Source: Paracoccus aminophilus JCM 7686 (lineage in GTDB: Bacteria; Pseudomonadota; Alphaproteobacteria; Rhodobacterales; Rhodobacteraceae). From it: a DNA stretch of 64,000 bases. Positions 58,990-64,000 of the stretch are shown piece by piece. The stretch lies in NCBI RefSeq assembly GCF_000444995.1, contig NC_022041.1, forward strand, positions 160,001 to 224,000. Direction: 5' to 3'. The position numbers and the translations under genes were made by a program. The notes below the pieces were generated by a model. It was given only the letters and a program-made list of their open reading frames with translations, was not told the DNA's origin and did not search any database. The first letter of the stretch is position 1; each line of letters begins with the position of its first letter.

Positions 58990-59841
58990 ATGAGCACAAA
59001 GCTGCACCGACTCTATCTCAACGCCGGTCAGATGAAGGCGGGGACGACCTATCTCTATTCGATCCTCAAGACCCATCGGCACATCTATTTTTCGCCTGAA
59101 AAAGAGATCCAATATCTCTCGCAGACCTATGGCACCTTTCGCATTCTCAGCGATGAGATGCGGCTGAAGAAGGCCAAAAGTCTGGTCGCGCACGGCAGCA
59201 AGCTCGACCGTCCGATCTATCGCTACCAGCATCTGCTGCGGTGGGCGGTGAATTACCTGCGCCCGGTCAATACGCCGAATTGGTATCAGGATCTGTTCGA
59301 GGGCATTCAGGACCGGCAATGGGCGGCGGATTTCTCGAACCTCACCTGCACGATTCCGGTCGAAGGCATGAAGCGGGTGCGCGAGCTCGCTGACGATGTC
59401 CGCGTGACCTATTGCTTCCGCGATCCGGTCGCGCGCGCCTTCAGCCATGCCAAGTTCCACCTGCGCTTTGCGGGCCAAAACACCGATCTGGCCGCGATGG
59501 ATCCGGGCAAGCTGGAAACGCTGCTGCGCTCGGCCAATATCTATCCGCAATCCGAAACCGAGACCCATGTCGAGAACTTGATTGCCGGTTTCGGGCGCGA
59601 TCGCGTGCGCCTGATCTCGTGCGAGGACATGTGGGCGGATCCGCGCAAGACGACGGAAAACATCTGCCGTTTCCTCGAGATCCCGACGATCGAGACCGAG
59701 ATCTCGGCCGAGCCGGTCAATGTCGGTCCCGAAGCCAAGATGACGCCCGAGCTTGCCGCGCTCTTCACCGAGATCTTCGCGCCGCTGCGTGAGGCCAATG
59801 CCCGCGTCGCCGAGAAATACCGCGACCTGATCGCCTCGTAG
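58990..59841 (+). CDS. sulfotransferase
   Basis: 283 residues. The PAPS-binding 5'-phosphosulfate loop is GQMKAGTTYLYSIL near residue 15 and the 3'-phosphate motif is CFRDPVARAFSHAKFH near residue 140, the pattern of bacterial and carbohydrate sulfotransferases. It lies 32 nt after the glycosyltransferase gene, so the glycan made by this cluster is probably sulfated. The ATG at 58990 is chosen because the PSB loop then lies at the usual distance from the start. Confidence 0.9.
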   Translation: MSTKLHRLYLNAGQMKAGTTYLYSILKTHRHIYFSPEKEIQYLSQTYGTFRILSDEMRLKKAKSLVAHGSKLDRPIYRYQHLLRWAVNYLRPVNTPNWYQDLFEGIQDRQWAADFSNLTCTIPVEGMKRVRELADDVRVTYCFRDPVARAFSHAKFHLRFAGQNTDLAAMDPGKLETLLRSANIYPQSETETHVENLIAGFGRDRVRLISCEDMWADPRKTTENICRFLEIPTIETEISAEPVNVGPEAKMTPELAALFTEIFAPLREANARVAEKYRDLIAS

Positions 59842-60112
59842 GGCGCTCGCTGAGCCGAGGGCAGGGGAGTTGACTTGGGGCAGGCGGCTGGCGCCTCTCT
59901 TGGCGGTTGCCTGCCGTTGGTGCGCGGGGGACCCGTCCTTGGACCATGCTGTGGCGCTGAGCCCGGCCCCCGCCGCACCACAGATCCCGCCGCGAAACCG
60001 CTCTGAAACCTCTCCGAAACGACCCGGCCGCGCAGCCCCGGGTGCCGGACAAAGTTTCTGAAGTTTTCCCCTTGCATTCCCCCCGCCCAAAGGGTACTCG
60101 CCACTCCACGGT

Positions 60113-60189
60113 CGGAGCGTAGCGCAGCCTGGTAGCGCACCTGCTTCGGGAGCAGGGGGTCGGAGGTTCGAATCCTCTCGCTCCGACCA
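60113..60189 (+). tRNA. tRNA-Pro (CGG)
   Basis: A 77-nt cloverleaf from CGGAGCG to CGCTCCGACCA with CCA encoded. The anticodon CGG (60147-60149) is in the loop TTCGGGA. The character of the DNA changes directly downstream. I found no second copy of the tRNA 3' end within the window. Confidence 0.96.
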
Positions 60190-60224
60190 ATTTCCCGATG
60201 AATGTGTCGTCCGACATCGAAACA

Positions 60225-60251
60225 CCGACTTTTCGACAAAAGTCGGCTTTT
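60225..60251 (+). terminator. terminator of tRNA-Pro
   Basis: CCGACTTTT-CGAC-AAAAGTCGG followed by CTTTTTG: a 9-bp stem with a 4-nt loop and a T tract, 36 nt after the tRNA. Confidence 0.9.
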
Positions 60252-60304
60252 TGATTCATCAGCAAAATAGTTGTTCCACCTGTTGAGGCCGAACCAAGGT
60301 CTTG

Positions 60305-60418
60305 TCAGTCTTCGCTGGGTCGCAAAATCGGCTCGACGTATCGGCGCTCATAGAGCGGGCCAAATTCCTGGTCATCCTTTGTGAATGGTGGCACGCCCGC
60401 CTTGCGCAATTCGACCAT
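60305..60418 (-). CDS. possible 37-codon ORF after the TniQ gene
   Basis: An ORF of 37 codons begins 9 nt after the TniQ stop (ATG at 60418). The product starts MVELRKAGVPPFTKDDQEFG and is charged with no membrane segment. It could be the end of a longer gene lost by rearrangement, a small accessory peptide, or chance. No family recognised. Confidence 0.25.
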   Translation of the reverse strand: MVELRKAGVPPFTKDDQEFGPLYERRYVEPILRPSED

Positions 60419-60427
60419 ACATTTCTG

Positions 60428-62170
60428 CTAGCTCACTCCGAATTCGGCCTGCATCGTCATTGGCGTCATGAAGCGCGCGTGAAACGCTGCGATATCTTCG
60501 TTGGTCAGGTAGAGAACCTCTGTGCCATTGGTCGGATGAGGAACCCACCGGGCCGAGACATGCCCGGCGGTGAAGAGTTTTTGAAACCACGCCCTTAAGG
60601 AGATGCCCAGCTTCACGGCATGGTCCGAGGCAAGTTCGCCGGCAGGAAGCGATTCGTCGCGACGGCGGCGACGGGGCTGCCGGCCTGTGAGCTGGTCGAC
60701 CTCGTCTTTCAGGACCATGTAGCTGCGATAACCCTCAAGGCCGGTGTCGCGGCCAAGCTGCAATTGCTTGCTGCGAATGGCAGCGACCAGGTTTCCAACG
60801 TTCAGGCCCGAGCGCCGGCTTGCCAGCTGGAGTTGCTCCCAACTCGTCGAAGGTGGGCTCAAGGGAGTTGCCACAGCATCGAATTCGGCCAGCAGCGCCA
60901 AGCCATCGGAAAGCCGCCAAGGCGATCTCACCTTAGGGTGACGGATGAAGGGGCGAAGTATTCCGGCGTCAGACAGCGCCTTGAGCTGAATCGCCGTTGC
61001 GCCAATGGCGTCCCTCATCTCCGGCACGCCAACCAGCGACGGTATCTCCTTCAGGAAGCTGTCATATTCCGGCGCGCTGAAGGTTTGCAACGCAGGTGGC
61101 CTGGGATCAACCTCCGGGACAGCGCCCACGTCAATCAGGCACATCTCTACAAGCTTCTTGTCTGTCCCGATTTCGATAGCAGCAGAGGCCGGGGTGTGAA
61201 GAAGCCGCGTCGACAGGGTTTGGCCCAACACCGCATCCCCAACTGCGAATGGCCAAGTCTCCAGAATACATTCTCGCAGGATGCTCCGAAATGGATCGAA
61301 GCCATCGTTCTTGAGGTAATCGGCTAGCCCGTCATAAAGCCTGCCATAGGCCCCCCGGAGCGAGACCCATTTTGACGTGGTCGAGGCAGCCAAAGCCTTG
61401 AATGCCGCCCGAAGCGCGGTCTCTCCTTTGGATAGCACCTCGAATCCGGCAGCTTGGGCTCTTGCCTGAAGGTCGGTCGGGCTTTCTGCTTGAGCCGCAT
61501 TGTCGCGGATCAGCAACTCCCCGAGTAGGTTGCACATGGTCGTCGCAACAAACAGGCCATGTTCAGCAAGCCACGTCGGGTCTTCTCCCGTCGTCAAACG
61601 CGCATCGAGCCAGAGATCATATGGTGAGGGTGCTCGTCGAGGCTGGTCAAACTCTCCGGCAATGATCGTGGACGCGAGATCGCGGAGATGGGCCGCGCTA
61701 TCGAAACGCTTCTCCGGCTTTCCTTCCTGCCAAAGTGGCACCAGCTCGTGCTCGTGATGGCAACAGATGGTAACATCGCGCAGCAACCAGTCGCCGCGCA
61801 TCACCATCGCCGAGACTGGATCGTTCGGGTTGACCTTTGCATCCTCGCGAAGACAAATCGGGCAACCGCGCATGACGGGGCTGCGCACCGCCTTTGAGGG
61901 GAAGCGCTCTTGCCGGAACTCCATCCAGGCATCGCCCACTGGCGTTCCTGTCCAAGACTGCAGATTATGGAGCGCCTGACGGTCGAGCGCTGCCGTTTCA
62001 CACAGCCGATTGAGCGCAGCTTGCTCGAACTGAGCGAACCGCTTCATCCCGAATCCGAGATCCACTGCGATATCAGTCGCCGTCGCGGCGTTCATCGCCG
62101 CGAATCGCGACAGAAATGAGAAAACCGTCTCGCGTGGAGCCGGAACCGGACGAAGGGGAAGTGCGGGCAT
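60428..62170 (-). CDS. tniQ: TniQ/TnsD-family protein
   Basis: 580 residues. The N-terminal TniQ domain has the zinc-finger pattern CPICLRED (Cys103, Cys106) followed by W128 and CCHHEHEL (Cys136/137, His138/139). FSFLSRFAAMNA at the start is typical. A long C-terminal region (about 350-580) includes helix-turn-helix-like segments. In Tn7- and Tn5053-like elements TniQ/TnsD selects the target site. Here no tniA (transposase), tniB (ATPase) or tnsA-like gene is visible on either side, so this is an orphan or the edge of an element. The ATG at 62170 has only a weak ribosome site. Confidence 0.85.
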   Translation of the reverse strand: MPALPLRPVPAPRETVFSFLSRFAAMNAATATDIAVDLGFGMKRFAQFEQAALNRLCETAALDRQALHNLQSWTGTPVGDAWMEFRQERFPSKAVRSPVMRGCPICLREDAKVNPNDPVSAMVMRGDWLLRDVTICCHHEHELVPLWQEGKPEKRFDSAAHLRDLASTIIAGEFDQPRRAPSPYDLWLDARLTTGEDPTWLAEHGLFVATTMCNLLGELLIRDNAAQAESPTDLQARAQAAGFEVLSKGETALRAAFKALAASTTSKWVSLRGAYGRLYDGLADYLKNDGFDPFRSILRECILETWPFAVGDAVLGQTLSTRLLHTPASAAIEIGTDKKLVEMCLIDVGAVPEVDPRPPALQTFSAPEYDSFLKEIPSLVGVPEMRDAIGATAIQLKALSDAGILRPFIRHPKVRSPWRLSDGLALLAEFDAVATPLSPPSTSWEQLQLASRRSGLNVGNLVAAIRSKQLQLGRDTGLEGYRSYMVLKDEVDQLTGRQPRRRRRDESLPAGELASDHAVKLGISLRAWFQKLFTAGHVSARWVPHPTNGTEVLYLTNEDIAAFHARFMTPMTMQAEFGVS

Positions 62171-62533
62171 GAAGATTAATCTGTGTTAGGCAGAAAGACG
62201 ACCATGCCTATTGCCTCGGCGGCTGTCCATCCAACTATCCGTTGCTCAGCAAGGCGAGAACACCACCCGCGCTGTGGGGTTGGAAGAACGTCGATATGGG
62301 CGCAAAGCGGTTTGACGGTGGTGCGGCATGGCCGCCGCAGAATCTTGAAAGAGCGGACATTCACGCAGAACGCAACGAGGCCCAGGATAGACATCTCCCT
62401 AGGTAGAAAGGTAACTGATCCGGCACATGTTGACACGTTTAAATTGCCGCTAGAAACAGAGACTGCGTTTCACGGCAGTGAGAATGACAAGAATGACATC
62501 GAACCGCCAACAGAGCGGTTAAAGGAGTAGGTC
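62171..62533. other. gap between the TniQ gene and the HNH gene, coding unclear
   Basis: A 363-bp interval between divergent genes. Opposed ORFs of 86 codons (62176-62436, minus, ending 5 nt before the TniQ start) and 115 codons (62183-62530, plus, ending 3 nt before the HNH start) overlap, so at most one is real; neither resembles a family I know. The interval must hold promoters for both flanking genes; AAAGGAG at about 62522 is the ribosome site of the HNH gene. Confidence 0.4.
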
Positions 62534-63316
62534 ATGGGGGTACGAGATGAGTTCTCACTCAGCACCAAACGAATCCTCGCAGAAAGAGCGGCGCACTTCT
62601 GCTCGAATCCTGACTGTAGAAAGCTCACAACCGGACCACATTCTGATCCGCAGAAAAGTTTGAAAACTGGCCATGCCGCTCACTTATGTGCCGCCGCGAG
62701 TAATGGGCCGCGATATGATGCGAGCCAGACCCCGCAGCAGCGCAAGCACATAGCAAACGGCTTGTGGCTCTGCAGGGAATGCGGTGACATCGTCGATAAA
62801 GATACTGCGCCGTACACGCCCGCAATTCTCCATCAGTGGAAGAGCGACCACGAGACCCTAGTCGCCGAAGTGCGCACGAAAGGGTATGCGCAGAGCCTCG
62901 TCCTTCTCCAAACTCGGCGGCAAGAACCCCAGCTTGCAAAAGACATAGTTGCAGAATTTGAGGACCATCGTGCGCTTTGGGAGGCATTTGACGCGGAGTT
63001 CCCTGATCGGGTTCGCCAATCTCTTGATCGGCTTCGCGTCAGATTGGGCGACATGCGAAAGGGTCTGCCTCAAGGAGGTGCATTAGATCAGGTGCTTCAA
63101 TCGCTTAGGAAAACCATCTTGGCCTTCTTCATCCAAGTGGAAGAATTAGACTTGTTGACGCTGCGTTGCGACGGAAACGATCCCAATTGGTTGCGGTTTC
63201 AGGGCGCGCTAGCGGCACTGCGAAAATCGGTCGGCCTACAGCTTTTCTACCTCTGCAACGCTTACGGGGTTGTTCCGATCCAGGAGTTCGTGAACCTGAT
63301 GCCACAGCCTGACTGA
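62534..63316 (+). CDS. HNH-endonuclease-domain protein
   Basis: 260 residues. An N-terminal HNH-type nuclease domain (about 20-105) has a zinc-type CSNPDC (Cys23, Cys28), GHAAHLCAAASNGPRYD (His47, His50), NGLWLCRECGDIVDKD (Asn75, Cys80, Cys83) and a trailing QWKSDHE. The C-terminal half (about 125-260) is helical with no domain I can name. Such HNH modules joined to a variable C-terminus are common in bacterial defence genes. AAAGGAG gives a strong ribosome site. Codon use is clearly less GC-biased than the core genome, which suggests transfer. Confidence 0.8.
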   Translation: MGVRDEFSLSTKRILAERAAHFCSNPDCRKLTTGPHSDPQKSLKTGHAAHLCAAASNGPRYDASQTPQQRKHIANGLWLCRECGDIVDKDTAPYTPAILHQWKSDHETLVAEVRTKGYAQSLVLLQTRRQEPQLAKDIVAEFEDHRALWEAFDAEFPDRVRQSLDRLRVRLGDMRKGLPQGGALDQVLQSLRKTILAFFIQVEELDLLTLRCDGNDPNWLRFQGALAALRKSVGLQLFYLCNAYGVVPIQEFVNLMPQPD

Positions 63317-63414
63317 GAAAACTCCAATTGACTTGCGGCTTTAGGGGAGCTCCGCAACGTTGAGGACATCTTTTAACAGGCTGCTGCATAAAAAGTATAC
63401 AGGTGGGACAAATT

Positions 63415-64000
63415 TTGGAGGCGAAAAAGTCAAACTGGAAACCCGTAAATGAGTTGCGTGAGAAGCTCACCGAAAAATTTCCTAGGGATTCTTTTTTAAA
63501 AGCATTGCTTGAAGGTGCATGGCGCGTTGCGCGCGACAAATCAAACCCTATAAGGGGCAATCTTGTTGCTAGCGCGCTCAGGGAAATATTTGGCCATATT
63601 CTGCATTCGCTCGCTCCTGACGCGGATGTTCGAAAGTGCACATGGTTTGAACAAGCGAAGGATACAAAGACGGTAACGAGGCGGCAAAAAGCGCATTTTA
63701 TTGTGCATGCTGGTTTGCCTCCCGACTTTGTCGAGAAAGACTTGAATCTCGTAATCTCCGACTATGTCGACCCGCTCCTAGATGCCTTCGACAATCTAAA
63801 CAAGGCTACGCATGTCCGAGCTGGAACAATCCTTTTCAAAGGAAAGGAAGTTCGCCAACTCTTAAGCGATGTTATACGAGGAATTTTGAATCTCCTGAAC
63901 GCAACTGTTGATGCACGCTCGGATCTTGAGGAAAGAGTCGAGGAAACGATGCATCATGCCGTTTTTGAGAATTTAATTTCTGAAACTATTCAAGAACTCG
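63415..64000 (+). CDS. unknown AT-rich gene, 3' end outside the window
   Basis: An open frame runs from a TTG at 63415 (or GTG at 63403) through the window end, at least 195 codons. AGGTGGG lies upstream of the TTG. The product starts EAKKSNWKPVNELREKL and contains a Cys-Thr-Trp-Phe segment (KCTWFEQAKDTKTVTRRQKA) and a long helical region with DYVDPLLDAFDNLNKATH. There is no membrane segment. The charged helical layout recalls uncharacterised defence-associated proteins, possibly the predicted nucleases linked to pPIWI-type systems, but I cannot assign it. It follows the HNH gene by about 100 nt on the same strand. The region is much AT-richer than the rest of the window. Confidence 0.6.
   Translation, partial: MEAKKSNWKPVNELREKLTEKFPRDSFLKALLEGAWRVARDKSNPIRGNLVASALREIFGHILHSLAPDADVRKCTWFEQAKDTKTVTRRQKAHFIVHAGLPPDFVEKDLNLVISDYVDPLLDAFDNLNKATHVRAGTILFKGKEVRQLLSDVIRGILNLLNATVDARSDLEERVEETMHHAVFENLISETIQEL

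Noticed and set aside
62183..62530. A 115-codon plus-strand ORF immediately before the HNH gene
   Set aside because: It overlaps an opposed ORF and the TniQ promoter area, has no family resemblance and has an unconvincing basic composition; described only in the gap entry.
60113..64000. Integrative element with attL/attR around tRNA-Pro
   Set aside because: No second copy of the tRNA 3' end and no integrase gene are visible within the window, so an integrase-mediated island cannot be claimed; only the composition shift and TniQ gene are reported.

Overview
The window is high-GC alphaproteobacterial DNA, most likely from a Paracoccus-like member of the Rhodobacterales. Three things point there: the order 23S rRNA, 5S rRNA, tRNA-fMet; a 50-residue aa3-type cytochrome oxidase subunit IV almost identical in plan to the Paracoccus one; and the run ispE-pdxJ-acpS-lepB-rnc-era.

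Layout. 1-1670 is the 3' end of an rRNA operon. 1.9-14.05 kb is an accessory organosulfur block: relatives of all three dibenzothiophene-desulfurisation enzymes (DszA-like 1899-3203, DszC-like 3958-5196, DszB-like 8262-9302), a Tat-exported solute-binding protein, a complete dipeptide-type ABC importer (permeases 13069-14052 and 12014-13066, ATPases 10995-12017 and 10058-11014), an Rrf2 regulator with four cysteines, an aldo/keto reductase and unknown small genes. The importer would bring in an organosulfur compound, the two flavin monooxygenases would oxidise and cleave it, and the DszB-like enzyme would release sulfite. This is the most interesting system in the window; the substrate is unknown.

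14.4-23.2 kb holds tRNA-Lys, dapF-mtaB and an HDAC-xseB-ispA-dxs operon ending in a type IV restriction gene (mrr) and an iron-transporter homologue. 23.2-31.1 kb is mixed: an OhrR-like regulator with paired operators and a possible small RNA, an SDR/LLM pair, AMP nucleosidase, HU, a transporter, GST, a WYL regulator and an outer-membrane barrel. 31.3-42.3 kb is core housekeeping on the minus strand (gyrB; then TPR-ispE-pdxJ-acpS-lepB-rnc-era-DUF1491; then ETF-ubiquinone oxidoreductase). 42.6-55.4 kb runs from greA through azlCD, the oxidase subunit IV, an acyl-CoA dehydrogenase/MBL pair, Sua5-type tsaC, algH, a DsbD-like protein and a uracil-DNA glycosylase to leuB. 55.4-59.8 kb is a transporter followed by two glycosyltransferase-like proteins and a sulfotransferase, probably a small surface-glycan module.

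From tRNA-Pro (60113-60189) onward the sequence changes character: an orphan TniQ/TnsD-family protein, a protein with an N-terminal HNH nuclease domain, and an AT-rich gene cut by the window end. This looks like the start of a horizontally acquired, possibly defence-related island. No CRISPR array or complete insertion sequence was seen.
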